From the NCBI GenBank assembly GCA_921293015.1, contig OV121081.1, positions 6,386,001 to 6,450,000 of the forward strand: DNA of 64,000 nucleotides. The letters run 5' to 3'. The position numbers and the translations under genes were made by a program. Origin of the DNA: Phorcus lineatus (Eukaryota; Mollusca; Gastropoda; Trochida; Trochidae). The notes beneath the pieces are model-generated. The model saw only the letters and a list, made by a program, of their open reading frames with translations, had not been told where the DNA came from and did no database searches. This document shows positions 25,454 through 38,924 of this stretch, piece after piece. Each line of letters begins with the position of its first letter. Within the stretch, counting starts at the first letter, position 1.

Positions 25454-25467
25454 TCAATGATGTAGAG
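25454..25467. repeat. Right target-site duplication of the SINE
   Basis: Exact copy of 25129-25142. Confidence 0.9.
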
Positions 25468-26722
25468 ATTTAAGATCTGAGACACGTGTTCACCAAACAA
25501 CCAAATTACTCTCGTTAAATTGAAGAAACACCCCCGTCACAAAATTGCTAAGACCGCACAATGAGTCAATATTTAAACACTGAATACTATTTTGAGACTG
25601 ATTAGTATTGACAAATGTAGGGACAGACAGTCTAGAGGACTAGACAGCAATACATAAAGGTATAGTATATTATATAATAGAACGAAAAATGCCATGTTGG
25701 TCTTCTATATACCCTAAAATTCTAAATGTACAGATAAGCCAATTGCAGATAGTTTGATAATCAATGCGTGACATGGTTATATTTTCACAATCTGATGTTT
25801 GGAAGAATGTAATGCACCTGATAGAGCGAAAGATGCTCTTTGAAACCAGACAGAACGACGAGAACAATAAACATTGCAACTCACTCTCTGAAATTCTTCG
25901 TTGGTCATTAATCTTCACTTGACGCCTATGACTGTGGATGTCAAAGCATGTCAATCGTCGACTGGTAATGGTCTCACATTGATATCATTGTGCTACTTTG
26001 ATGAGCCTTCCTTAAAGCATGTAGGAATATGACACCAAAGGACATTAAGTGCATTCCGTCATCACTTACAATTGTGGCATGTTCTCAACAGGCTTGTAGA
26101 CCATTACAAATATTAGTGTGGGTGGAGATGATCGTAAAGTAAATGTATCATTTTGGGCATTGTGTTGAAGTTCAACGAAGGGTCAGTTAGGACACCAATA
26201 ATGGACTTTCGTAAGAATTGCTACATATTTCACCTATCTGTATGACGATTGAGATCAATTTGTGATAAGACAATTCATCATCAATATATGTACTATATTT
26301 ATTCATTATATGTTCTGTCATAACAACTTTTATGTAAAGTAAAGCTATTTTGATTCATTTATGTTGTTTGAACTTTTCCTATATGAATTGTCTATATTTT
26401 GACACCTGATTCCAAATAAAGAATGAATAGTAAGAAGATTATTTGGAGTTTCGACATATTTATCTGTATCGTGGTATTATTTTTCTAGATCAAGTACCAA
26501 ATAATAAATTACTCATCGACCATCAATACATCGCCCGATACTTCAACTATTGGGTTTCACTGAATAAACTGTGTGTTGCAATATTTCAGGAATAGTTTTA
26601 ATTTAAAAGGTTGCAATTGCCTGTTCTCACAAATGAATTTCCTAACTTGTAATGAAGGTATGCCATGGTCTCCAGGTAGAAGAAGATTAACGTAAACGCT
26701 TTTCATCTTGCGTCTAACGAAA

Positions 26723-26810
26723 GGCACCTCGTACTGTTAGTTATTGTAAGGCTCTTTCGTGTCTGGCTTGTATATCTTTCAGACGTATTGCAGGGTTGGG
26801 TTGGTATTCG
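26723..26810 (+). repeat. Conserved island E, copy in unit 3
   Basis: It differs from the unit 1 copy (18126-18213) at three of 88 positions. The downstream 40 bp (TGGCAAATGTTTAC) are also similar. See the unit 1 entry for possible roles. Confidence 0.8.
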
Positions 26811-27579
26811 GTTGGTTTACTTTTTGAAAAGTTATTTGGTATAATGGCAAATGTTTACAATCTTCATTACGGGATATGACCGGCATAAAGAGGTAATTAA
26901 CATATCTGCTGAAAGAATATCTAATACCTAATACATGATACCTATATCTTTCAATCTTGTTTCATTTCCTCAATTCAATACACTGCGCGTCAGATTGATT
27001 ATATCTGTGTTTGTTCCCTTTATTTTAAGGATTTTCCGTAATGCTTATTCTTGTAGTTTCGGGGTAACTACTACAGAAAAATATGCCTTGCTACATGTAA
27101 GTTGAGGACATAAGTAGCTGGTTGCACAGCATGAATCAATGAATAATTTCCAAACAGATTTATAACTGAGATTAAGAAAAAATGTTCAAGCATATTATCG
27201 TATAAATGGCCCAAATACATCATAGAAGCTACTCTTAATTTTCAGATAAAAGCTTGAAAGTCAGACTTGAATGTTAATTGATGGTACTAGAATACAGGCT
27301 TGTTTCTTGTAGATTGTTTCTCTGGGACGTATTGATTAAACAGGTCTTGTTGTAGTGAGATTAGGGTGCTTTAAATATGGCCGTTGTTCCGTTCGATTTC
27401 TTACATGGAAATCATATAAGTGTATAGCATCAGGCACTAGGAGTTTTCTAAACGAGTTAATCCTCCCCTTTTATCAACTTATCATCTTTGAAAAGCAATA
27501 AACATTCGATATTCCTGAAAAAGTTACTTTGACAACATATTTTAGTAATTTTCTGATAAGAGGCCATAACTATTGCTCT

Positions 27580-27677
27580 AGATCCCGTTTCACAAAATAC
27601 TAAGGTAACCTTAGTATGTTAGCTTTGGTGTCACTAAGGTAAATTTAGTGTTAAGTTGCTTCGTGCTACGACCCCCA
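27580..27677. repeat. Palindromic MITE-like element (about 98 bp)
   Basis: It opens GATCCCGTTTCACAAAATAC and closes with an imperfect inverted counterpart (GCTTCGTGCTACGACCCCC). It contains the near-palindrome CTAAGGTAACCTTAG and a second ACTAAGGTAAATTTAG block. It resembles the fold-back repeats with a CCCGTTTCACAAA start that are common in invertebrate genomes. The arms have diverged, so the boundaries are approximate. Confidence 0.5.
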
Positions 27678-28654
27678 GGTACATGTACATAATCATGGTT
27701 AAAAATTATCCAAAGAGATGACATCATGAAGCATGATTCTCTCGACGCACATGGAGGGGGAGATCATCTTCGATCAATCAATCAATATATATAACTCTTT
27801 AATCTTAGTCTTTACAATGCGTTGTCTATCGTTTCTTATATTCCTAAATACATTTCATTGTTCTTCTAAACGTTGAAATTTATCAAATTATGCAAGTATA
27901 CATCAGCTAAAACTGGAACTTATTATTATTCCATAGTTATATGTAATTAACCAAGATGATTTCAAAGTAAATTGTCTAAATGTTTCCATTTTGAATACCC
28001 TCTAAAAGCTCAATATATAAATATTTATTAACATATAAATATAATTAATTTATCAATATAATATCGACTGTCATCATTACTGAGGTAAGTAATAAACAGA
28101 ATACTAAACTTCCTTCAATGTAATACTATTTTTATCTAACTCGTTAATGGTTTGGTATCAAACTCGTTTTCGCTCGTTTTATACTTTATCATTAACTGGT
28201 TTAATAAAAGTAGCATGCATTGGAAGTTCGTTTAGTATCCTTTATAATAACACAACGAGGAGCTAATATTGTTCAACGATGGTCTGATTATCTATGAGCT
28301 CGAGCATTCAGCCTACATTGTATATGTTATATGTTATTACCACGAAGTAACGATATCTACCTTTTGAATAATACTCTTTGCTCAATTGATAAGTATAGCT
28401 ATTAGAGATTAAAGGACCTTTTAGAACGAGAATGTACAATTTAATTAAATATTCAGGTTTCTGTACACCTAAAGGAAAAAGTTTGTCTTTCAATAGGAAG
28501 ACAAGGCTTGGAAAAGTAGTAAGATTTATGATGTGCAATAAACCAGAATGAGCTTTTCACTGACAATTTAAACTTCACCAGATGAAACTGGGCACACCCT
28601 TGAGACGGTTATACGAGATTCGAAAGGAAGCCTCTGATAAGTGGATCATATAAA

Positions 28655-28830
28655 TTGTCTCTTAAAGTAGAAAACCCACAAAGCTGTCGCTGTCTGGGAG
28701 TCAAAATGCAAGTGGATTCACTTGTCACTATCATCAGAGGCAGAGCTAAGGGCAGGCTAAGTGATTTATTGCTGAATATCTCACTGCAGTAACCACTCCA
28801 GTATGACATCATAATGGGACAAGGCACATT
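28655..28830 (-). repeat. Module A, copy in unit 4, open on the minus strand
   Basis: Best partner of 19105-19270. The minus-strand frame (within 28609-28827) shares IVTSE, PRQRQLCGFSTLR and N with unit 2 at the same alignment positions. The DNA itself is also similar, so conservation of the frame alone does not show selection. Confidence 0.6.
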
Positions 28831-30544
28831 AGTCTTTATGTTAAAAAATAAATTTCAAATAGAAGATGTCATCCTCCCTTTACTGTTTAATTGAAGTTTT
28901 ATGTTGCATCCTGTTGCTGACACGGCTCACACTCATCAAAGACACAAATTTGCAGTTGATGTTGTTTTGAATGACAACCTATCAGGAAATATCTTTAGTT
29001 TTACTTTTTACAGACTTGATATCGGATGCATAAAAAAAGCTCCGGAATCACGTTGACATTTCTCATGGCCACTTTCATATCTGCTTTCGATTAAACAAGA
29101 TCTTTCAATTTACAAACTATTGTAATTTCATTTTCTTAGTTATAATGTCTTGAATTAAGCACAAATGATTTATAACATTGTGAAAAGACATTTGGAGGTT
29201 CAGCTTCGATCAATTCTTATGAAGATCTGTTTACATTAAGTGTTAACAAAACATTTCTACTTCGATCTTTTGAAATAAATATGACAGTTATTTAGAGACG
29301 AAGGTATTTAATAATTTTCATGCACGTTTTTACATCGTCTTTATGATTGGTCACCTGGCAGTAGACAGAAAGCATAGTTGTTTCACTCCAAGTCCAAACA
29401 CTTTTGAGTTGACTTAAGTAACCGATGATTGACGAGATGAACAGTTGCTTTATAATATCTTGCTGTAATTGCTAATATTGATGTCATATTCCCTTCATTA
29501 AGCTAGCATATACATCATGACTGTCATTTTTTATCCTTTCCTTTCTTGGCATTTCATTCAGGATTATGTCATTACTAGGGTTTCTATCTTTTCAACACAC
29601 AAAGTATCGATCGACCAAACAGCGAGTTTGAAGTTTCTGCTCCTGTTACACCGATTTCATATTGTATTCACCTGTACATTAAAGGGCAAATCCAAATTCT
29701 CACAAATTAGAAACAGCATAACATCAAGACACTTATCATAATGACAAAAGCAACATAATAAAATATGGAAAGTTTACATTATTTTGCTAATCAAAATGCA
29801 AACAGGTTTATATTTCTATTCAGTTCTAGTCATTTATGTAGTTCAAAGTGAAGATAGCTGCGTAAAACTATTAGAAAGACCCTTGCAAGAAAACTCATTT
29901 AATTGGGAATTAAAACCTAACATGTCTTTGAACGGCGCCCTTTCATGTGTATCCAAATACACTTAAATCGTATATATCCTTTATAACTTCTAAATCCATG
30001 AATCAATTGCAAACGAAATAAATATCACTTTCACAATTATTTACCTGCAATCTCCATTAACTCATGGCATCATTATCACGTATTTTAACAAAATGGAATT
30101 TCCTCTTCGATTGTTGCCGAATTAGCTTTCAAAAGTCAGCCACAAATAGCCATTATTTGTCGAAATCCAGTTACAAATCAATTTTTGCTTCAGGCAAAAT
30201 TGTCCTTTTCCTCAATTGTGTTTGGTCGTTGCAAATAACGAAGTTTGGTTGCGTTACCAAAGCCAAACACCCTATAATCACCTGCCTTCAGGACATGAAG
30301 TGAACACATTATAATCCTAATCGTCCCTGGTTATTGGTAACTTATGGGTTCGAATAGCCCATTGATTGTAAAATGACCTCAATTCATTGTTTTAACAAAA
30401 CATGTGCACTTTCTCTCGTTGATGTTCATTCAGCTAGTTATGTTTAACAATAATCAAATCTCTGTGCTAAGGCTGAAACTGAACATAGGAAAGGCAACGA
30501 ATCATGGCCCTACATAATTCATGGTCATAAATGACTATCTCACT

Positions 30545-30763
30545 GTACATTTAGTGAATTAACATGGAGACTGTTGAGATACCCGACACGTGTTCACCAG
30601 ATGATTCTACTTCAAAGAGTTATTGGTAGTGACACGCCTTTCATGATATTTCTAATTCCTTGCACTATCAATATTTGGAGAGGTAGATTAGTCTGTTCAG
30701 ACTTAATAACATTGACCGCTTTAATGACTATCCCTGTGATACATTGTAAAATGACATTTTAGG
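30545..30763 (+). repeat. Module D, copy in unit 4, uninterrupted insertion site
   Basis: It holds TGGAGACTGTTGAGATACCC then ACACGTGTTCACCAGA. A plus-strand frame (30574-30762) aligns with frames in units 5 (36589-36840) and 7 (43690-43920) around PTRVH and LQRV-GS. The corresponding frame is stopped in units 3 and 8. This copy shows the undisturbed sequence at the point where unit 2 carries the 462-bp element. Confidence 0.6.
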
Positions 30764-31560
30764 TATATGACACTCACCAAGATGTAAATAAATAACACAT
30801 TGAATTATACTCACACCAGAACTTTAAAACTATAGCTTGATCAGTTGGTTCTTCGATTAAAACCTTGATTCTAAAGATATGACATGTTGAATGTATTTGA
30901 CAGACAGTGCGTGTAACGGCCTATTCGCATGAATGATTAAGAAACGTTGCTCTATGAAAGTAGATACCACGAATGAACAATTAGTGACATTCAACTCAGT
31001 CAGTGATATTCTTAACAACATCACATATCATTAATCTTCCCTTGACAAAGTATGACTTTCCCTTTCAAAACATGTCGATCGGCGACTGCTAATGTTGTTC
31101 AAGTAATATCCTAGCTATGGTATGCCTTTAAAGTATGGCAAATATGAAACCAAACAAACATTGTGGATTCTTTTATTACTTATCCTTGGGGGAAGCCAGA
31201 ATATACTGTTAAAGTCATGTCTGCATCTCAAAAGGCATACCAATTATACAGTTATTGTAGGGGTATCATTTCCTAAACTATTCATCGTCATCGTCTTGCA
31301 TAGTTGTTAAATTCGACAAATGGTCAGTTGGGAAACTAGTTCTTGATCTTCATGTGTCTCACTTAAGCTTAAAAATTAGGATTATAATGAAATGTATTAA
31401 CAATTACGATTGATCTTAAGCTGCCTTATTTGACAGAGTTGTTAAATGGCTATTTCTCAAACGGATATTTCTGTTCAATATTATTGCCATTTATGGATGA
31501 TGAATGTTTTATTATATACTGCTCTTGTACCGCATTCATTCACTCTTTCATAACGACTCC

Positions 31561-31616
31561 AATGTAGAGTAGACCTAACTTTTGTTTAACTCTAATGGTG
31601 GAGGTCTTCACATATT
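31561..31616 (+). repeat. Conserved island J, copy in unit 4
   Basis: It matches 20758-20813 with one difference (ACTCTAATGG against ACTATAATGG). The flanks are far less similar. Confidence 0.8.
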
Positions 31617-31811
31617 CATTTATTTTATTACATAATAAGCAATGAAATACTTGGATTTATCATTGAAATAAACCTTGTAATATATCGTCACTGCTGGTGA
31701 ACCTTCCAGGGCCTCTTTGTGCCGGGACTACTTTTAGGGTTAAGAAATGTTTATAGACATCATAAACACTAAAAATCAACAAAATTAGAAAGAATTTATA
31801 TAATAAATACA

Positions 31812-31952
31812 ATATTTTATTAAGTTTGTCAAATACAATGTTTATCTCATCTCGTGGTTGGGTTGAAGTTGCTGCGCCACTCGTGAAAATATCAGCTATA
31901 ACCCCACCACTCGATGAGATAAACATCGTATTTGACAAACTTAATTAAATAT
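31812..31952. mobile_element. Palindromic MITE-like element, 141 bp
   Basis: Arms of about 54 bp pair around a loop of roughly 35 bp. The left arm includes TTAAGTTTGTCAAATAC then GTTTATCTCATC, and the right arm is its reverse complement with about five mismatches. Flanking sequence matches unit 2 (about 20815-20880), where this insert is absent. That supports a real insertion after the unit duplication, perhaps as part of a longer insert starting near 31620. A minus-strand 92-codon frame crosses it (31660-31938) but reads through both arms and is not called a gene. Confidence 0.65.
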
Positions 31953-34900
31953 CCTCTATGTATCACCAGAACTGATCGTTAATAACAAAAACAATTTCGA
32001 TGACAATAAATGGCTGTATCCAACCAAAATGACATATATATAATATAACATATTTCCTAATCAACCATTTCCAAGTGAGTGGAATATTGGGTTTGACGTC
32101 GTTTCAACAAGTTAACTATCTTATTCTACTATGTATACATTTGTTACATATACTGTTCGGTGCAGCAGTTCAGAGATAGTTCAGAGTTTGATAGTTTTAA
32201 CTTTGATACCTGCAGTTGTAGACGCCGTCTAGTGGTATTACCTCCTGATGACATGTGAATGGTATATACCATCATCATAAGTATGAAAGAAAACATTCAG
32301 TGAGACAATGATAAATAATGGTACAGAGAAGCAACAAAACAGGAGGAAGGAAAAGTTACACTCTCATGAGATGCATATACTACCCTGGATTGTCTACTGC
32401 TAAAAGAGAGCAGTTTAGTCCACCACCATGGGCGCCAGGTAGGACTAGATTCAGGTAAATGTTTTTCACCTTGCATCTGCCTTTCTTCTCCTTTAACCCT
32501 TGTCATATCAATTTCACCTACGGAATGCATTATTTATTCTTAACCTGAATATATGACCGTACCTCTGACTGAATGCAAGTCACATCCTGCTGTTAGTTAT
32601 GGTAAGGCGCTTCCTTGTCTGGCCTGTATCTGCCAGTGGAACATGACTGTGTGCGTAATGGAATGTTTTAACTTCCGAATTTGCTTAAAAGGCAACTGTT
32701 TACTTCTTTTCGTTGTAGTTTGTGAATATATCCTGCTAGGTAATGGCAAGTAAAATGTCGCACTAAAAGTCTAGTTTGTATAATGGAAACTCCGACTAAC
32801 TTTTGTTAAAAACATTCTCAGTCCATTGGGGGGCTCTTTTGGTTGTTAAGATTGATAAAAATACGATTAAGATGTTTATTTAGTTTTTGATATTTCAACA
32901 TGCAAATATTTGATTGTCGAAGGTTTCAGTGTTTCTTTGAAAAGCATTGTAGCATAATTGATTACATTCCAAAAGTTCATTGCACGTTCCACCTTTCGAT
33001 ATTATGTTATTTCAACAATTTCCACATAATATACATTAGATATTTCTTTCAAATTTTCAATAGTCATTTTGTCATAGTACATTTCAAAACAAATATGTTA
33101 ATGGCGTTGATATATAAACCATTTCTACCTAAGTTTAGTTTACATATTTATCATATTCATCACTTTCATTAAATAAATATAAGGTAGTATTACCATGGCA
33201 TTTTACAAGAACATTATGTGGTTCATGTAACTAGACATTCTTGCATCTAATTCTGCAAGGATATGTTGAAGATGGTTTACTGCTATGTCTTTGTCATGTA
33301 TTCCTGGCACTTCACGCTTCACCTGTTACGGTATCTACTGCTGCATAGATCAGAAACAGCAGGAAGTTGCCGTTGTGCAAGCAGGATGTGAATTATCTAC
33401 GGTGTCTTTTGTTGCTATTGTATCTGTTTAGTTTACTGGCCTAGGCAACATAGTTGTACATCACCTTAGCTCCTGTCACTCAATTTCCTTTACATTTTGG
33501 CGGATTGAGTCACACTAGTATCAGGAGTCTGTTATACTTCAAAATAAGAAAGTACACTTATTGTGAATTTTACTCATTGAAGTTCCTAGTTATTTATTAT
33601 CAAAGATATTTTACACAAGCAGTTTATAGCATCATATTTTTGAGTTATTAAAAATTCATATATTTTAAGCGATATGAAATAAAGATGATAATAATGTCAT
33701 AGATATGTTTTAAAAACACATTGATTATTGTTCAACGTTGTCTCAGGAGGTAAGGATTTATCAGTATATCTATTTTTTAGATATCTGAAATGGATGCAGC
33801 TAGACAAAGGTGTAGTATTTATAATATACGAGTTGCTATTTCCTGACCCTTTCATGTAGAGTTATGAAATAAAACACGTGCTTTCTCGTTTATATTTAGC
33901 TGAGATTGAGAAGGCATGTGTATTATTCATGCTTAGATCAATAACTACGTTAATGCAGCATCGGCAATCCTTGTATATTTCATTGAGTCAGCAACAACTT
34001 TGTATCAGGCAACACATTTGTCATGTTTTCTTTACTGTGGAGACTATACAAGAGTCAAAGGCGATCAACAGGTTTGGAATTGATACTTAAATCGAAAATA
34101 GCACTTCTATCAGGAAGTTTAATAGGTCGAAAATATATGTGCACCAATGCATAATAAGTCACATGAGACACATTTCACTAAAGACATGTTTTAATGTTGG
34201 TTGCCATAGGATTGACAAAAAGTCCCGATTTTACATCAAGTGTTTATTTCACTCTTTTATTTTAATCTACTGTTGCGTATTCCCTGGAACTTCGATTTCT
34301 GACATTGTTCACGACCCTGAATCCCAATATTGACCGTAACACTAAATAAACCGCCAATTACTCAATTGCAACACTAGCTTTGGAAGTAAAATTCACTCAA
34401 CGGATCGTGCCGTTCTCTACTTCTATGACAATTTAGCACGTAGTTCAGTTGTATATGATTACTGTTAAGCGATTATATATGCATATTGCCTACAGTTCTA
34501 TGCACATTGGATAGGGTTAACGGTTAGGGATCACAGAAGTGAGATCATGAATAGCTTCTGGCTTAGAATACACTTAATGTCCATCTGTATCCTATTTGAC
34601 GTCATTAATGTATTATATGATTCACAATATATTCATAACAGGACTTCTCCTTTGAGAAATAGGACGAATTTGACTAGTTGTATTATTTGTATCAAAACTA
34701 TAACAACTAATGTATTCAAACTAATTTAAACTCTTATTCCGTCCTGACTTCTTTCGAGTTGTGGAGAAAGTGTATCTGTCAATAGAAAGTAAGGCTTTGA
34801 AACGTAATAAAATTGATAACGTGCATGGAAATAGAAATAGCTATTTTATTACTATTTAAACCTTCCTAGTTTAAAGTGCGCGTACCATTGAGACGCGTAT

Positions 34901-37900
34901 ATTGGCTTTACGAGGAAGATTCAGTAAAGCAGATCATTTAAAATGATACTTAAAGCAGAAACTCACTAACCTGTTGTTGTAAAAGAAGCAAATTGCAACT
35001 CTTTTCGCCTGTCGCTATTATCAAAGGTAGTGCTAAGGACAAGCTACTAATTATTGTTGAATTTTCCACTACAGTACGCTTATGAGTATATCAATAACAT
35101 GGGACAAGGCACAATGGTATTTAAAGTTTGACACATATTTCAAATATATAATTATTTATGTATTTATCTTTTGCGCCACCGGTTGCTAACACAGCTTTCA
35201 CTAAAAGTCAAAGAAAGGTTGAGGATGATGTTGGAAGTTTGAAAGTCAATCAACGGTGATTAATCTTTCAAGGATGCGGTTGATTGACCGAAGTTTGTAT
35301 TGATAGACATGTTTCAAATAATGTTAAACATGTTATCAGATTAAAGTAGGAACCAGTAGAAGTAAACTGCTAGCCCGAATTCTAATTTTAGTTGTAAGAT
35401 CTTAAGTACTATTTCCCGTTTTGGATGTTATATTTTTTTCAAATTTGCCCAAAAATATTACTTAATGCAAAAAGTATTTCTTTCAAGGGCGTAAAATCCA
35501 TAGTTAAACAACCGTATTGTCCTTACTCGCTTACATGTTGCTTAATGTGGCCATTTTATTGTGGAACCATTTGTAACATGCAAACGTAGCTTAATTAAAC
35601 ATTTTTAGATCGAATGCAATGTTCAGTTATCTCCGTTTTCGATTGATCCATTTCTTTCCCTTGTAACTTTGAAGACGTGCAATTCTATTAATGGCTATAC
35701 GTGGTACGAGTTCGAAGTGGTTTAAACTAGTGTTGTGTCAGATGCATGTGGTATTTATATATAATTAAAACTGTTATGCAATCATCAGGAAGATACCTAT
35801 ATAGATTGTGCAGTTACTGCTCTACATTTGCCGTAATGCGTTTTACACTTTGTGGGGATAAACATATTGTGTTCGGAATATTATATATTCAAGGGCTATT
35901 AGAATTCCGTTACATACCGTTGATTTCCAAACTACAATAACAACAATTTGATATAATCTTTTTGCGTCGACTCGGCTGTGTTATGACATGATTTCCACCG
36001 ACTGACACTCATACAGAATAATCGTATTTGGTTATATCAGATATGATATGATATATAATATATACTTAAAGCAATATATAGTTGTATCTCAATGAATTAG
36101 ATAGAATATTCTTACATGAATTGTTGTTTTAACCATTGCAATATAAATCATGGATTTCTACAAAATGTGATTCCCTCTTTCATTACTGTGTTATTAGCTT
36201 TCAAAAGCCAGCCGTAACTTTAGCTTCAGGCAAAATTATCCACTGCCACTTCTGTTTGGGCTTAGCTAATTAATCAGTTTTGTCGCGTTAACAAGTTAAC
36301 TGAGTGCCTTATAACCGCTGGACATTAGCAGTATAACTCTCTGATGCCTTCGGGACTAAGAGTGATCTGCATTATTTGGCTTTAGTCCTTTTCCTCTTTG
36401 CTTAAAACCAAATATGTTTCTGACTTGCATGTTATGGCTTCTAATAGCACATGAATATATTATGATTAGAAACATTATGTTAAGATAAACATACTGTCTC
36501 TTTCATTCATAATGTATATTCATCTACAAAGCACAGACCATATCCTGTGACGTGAGGAGTTTTCATTGGAACGGTATGTGAACACTGTATGATTTATTGT
36601 CATGAATGGTTGCTTGATTGTGCATTCAGTAGAGTTATATGGAAACTGTTGAGATGTCCGACACGTGTTCACTTAACAAATCAATTACAGCGAGTAAATG
36701 GTAGCAACACTCCCGTCACAATATTGCTAATTCCTCCCAATGAGTCAATATTTGGACACTTCGATATTTCAGAGCGATCAATATTGACAACTATGGTGAC
36801 AGACAATTGGCAGAACTGGACATCTATACACATCAGATAACTACATAATAGATGCTAAATTGCCATGTTGGGCATCTTGCACTCATCACGTTGTAAATAA
36901 GACGCTGATACATACAAAAGATCAGAAAATCAATTACATATTTATTTGGACATCTACACTGTTCTTCTGATTACACAGATATGGCATGTTCGGCTTGATT
37001 GACAGTCGATGCGTGATAAACTCCATTTGCAGGCAAGTGTTCGACATCTGATTGGGGGTGGACGAGTGTAGCGCTACTGACAGAAAGTGATATCACCATC
37101 ATCAATTGACAATCAATGAAATTCCTAACAACATCGTATATCTTTGATCCTCCACAGATAGGATATGACTGTCCATATAAAAAACACATCACACATCAAT
37201 TGTTAATGTTTGCTTTGTAATATTATTACGTTAGATTGAAATGGCTTCTTTTCAACAGCATATGCGAATATGAAACAAAAGAACAATGATGTATTGTTTC
37301 TTTCCTGTATTGGGGAAAGCCAGAATGCGCCTTTTAAGGCATCTCGTTTATCATACCATCTCATTCAAAAGGCTGATCTGCCAATATTTAACATCATGTT
37401 GAATATCAACAAAGAAGCAGTTAGGATATAAGTTCTGAAACTTCGTGTTTCCCCCTAAAGCTGTATGAATTGCTCCTAAAAAACCTCTCTACATGGAAAT
37501 TGAAATCACATTATCATGATAATTCATTAATCTTAACCTAACTTATATCAAAGGATGGTTAGATGGTGAACTCTCAAAGGGAGCGTTTAGGTGATTGGTA
37601 AATATTATAATCATTCAAAATCGAATATGTACAACTCTTCTTAATCTGCCGAGATGAAAATATTTGTCAGATTGTTAACTCTAAAAGCGATATTTGTGGT
37701 GATGAAGCTCTAATATAGTTGCTAGGTTTAGATAAATAAGCAATTTTTCATTGTCTATATCTCCTGCCTTGATTTTAAATTGGTTGGTCATTATGGTATT
37801 TTAACTTTCATTGCCGAAAGACAAATTATCTGTATTTACTTATGAACATCATAAGGTATTTTAATATGTGCATTTGTTACATATACTCTGAGTTGCAGTA

Positions 37901-38494
37901 GTTCATAAATTTAGAAAAAGGTTCAACCAAATACTTACTGATTTTCCCATCTCGCACATACACTTCCACGAGGTGTCTCCTAATTCCTTATAAAACGCAT
38001 TTTCTATCGTAATAATCATGAAAGGAATAGACCAGACCAAGTGATAATGGAAAAACATACAAAGAATATGCTTTATGAGTTTTTCAAAATGTGTCTACCA
38101 TTCGTCCCCTTAAACCCGTCCAATCGTGTTAACTAATTGTATATAATAATCCTTCTTAACTCGACTGTATGACCATGCCTCTGACTGATAATTTAGAAAA
38201 ATATAACCTGTCAAATTTGAGTGAGGCATATATACATACGAAAAATTCACAAACACTGCTCTCAGATGTACATAGGTGAAATAAAATCGTGAGTTGGCTA
38301 TTAATAATTTGGAGGGTTGAACTCATGCTCATGACGCATAGACCTCTATGATCTCATAAAGAGCGCCACGTCACGTCAAAATCAACGTGATGACGACTGA
38401 CATTCAAAGTATAACCTGAAGAAGCCATGATGGCAGAAATCGCCTGTTAGCAAATGTGAATTGATTATGTACCTAATTCTACAATAACCATATT

Positions 38495-38498
<4 letters not shown>

Positions 38499-38580
<82 letters not shown>

Positions 38581-38701
38581 CTGTCTGTGTGTGTGTCTCT
38601 CTCTCACTCTCTCTCGCTCTCTGTGTGTGTGTGTCTCTCTCTCACTCTCTCTCTCTCTCGCTCTGTGTGTGTGTGTCTCTCTCTCTCTCACACTCTCTCT
38701 C

Positions 38702-38780
<79 letters not shown>
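38499..38780. repeat. CT/GT microsatellite block, 280 bp
   Basis: About 38 CT dinucleotides are followed by three blocks of GTGTGT alternating with CTCTCT-CACTCT, then a second long pure CT run. The middle blocks repeat each other, so the tract grew by block duplication. All open frames across it are repeat translations (Ser-Leu, Arg-Glu). The purine-pyrimidine asymmetry could form triplex DNA. Confidence 0.95.
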
Positions 38781-38783
<3 letters not shown>

Positions 38784-38850
38784 AATCAAATGTTAAATCC
38801 AACATCCGGACCAATAATACACCCATGTCATCTTAAAATTAACATTTCAA

Positions 38851-38924
38851 TAGAAATAAACGTTATTACGGATCGGATCGTTTTCTATAGAAATAAACGT
38901 TATTACGGATCGGATCGTTTTCTA
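38851..38924. repeat. Perfect 37-bp tandem duplication
   Basis: TAGAAATAAACGTTATTACG continuing GATCGGATCGTTTTCTA occurs twice without any difference (38851-38887 and 38888-38924). It lies 70 bp right of the CT/GT tract and just left of module K. Perfect identity suggests a very recent duplication or an assembly artefact. Confidence 0.95.

Larger units (their letters stand above)
24303..28640 (+). repeat. Array unit 3 (M-C-D-B-E-N-I) with a SINE insertion
   Basis: M lies at 24303-24408, followed by an extra roughly 70 bp that unit 1 lacks. C lies near 24770-24840 (CACGCTAATAAAACCGAGTG), D near 25090-25140 and 25467-25690 (split by the SINE), B near 25945, E at 26723-26810, N near 27060-27300 and I near 27385. 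J, F, H and K were not found, so this unit is truncated on the right. The D-B part is the closest match to unit 1 (TATAATAGAACGAAAA-TGCCATGTTGGTCTTCTAT). Confidence 0.7.
28640..34940 (+). repeat. Array unit 4 (A-C-D-B-J-E-F-H-K), the most complete unit
   Basis: A lies at 28655-28830, C near 30270, D near 30545-30700, B near 31070, J at 31561-31616, E near 32555-32720, F near 33250-33440, H near 33670-33720 and K near 34430-34470. The palindromic element at 31812-31952 sits between J and E. The upstream part of E (CCACCACCATGGGCGCCAGG followed by TAGGACTAGATTCAGGTAAA, near 32415-32460) recurs near 55365-55400. N and I are missing. This is the best unit to use as a query against the other copies. 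No gene is recognised. Confidence 0.7.

Noticed and set aside
31660..31938. 92-codon minus-strand frame
   Set aside because: It reads through both arms and the loop of the palindromic insert. The open frame is best explained by that symmetry and chance.
38366..38400. CGTCACGT and CGTGATGACG as a CRE-type promoter
   Set aside because: The two half-sites do not form a clean palindrome and no transcript start or gene is near.
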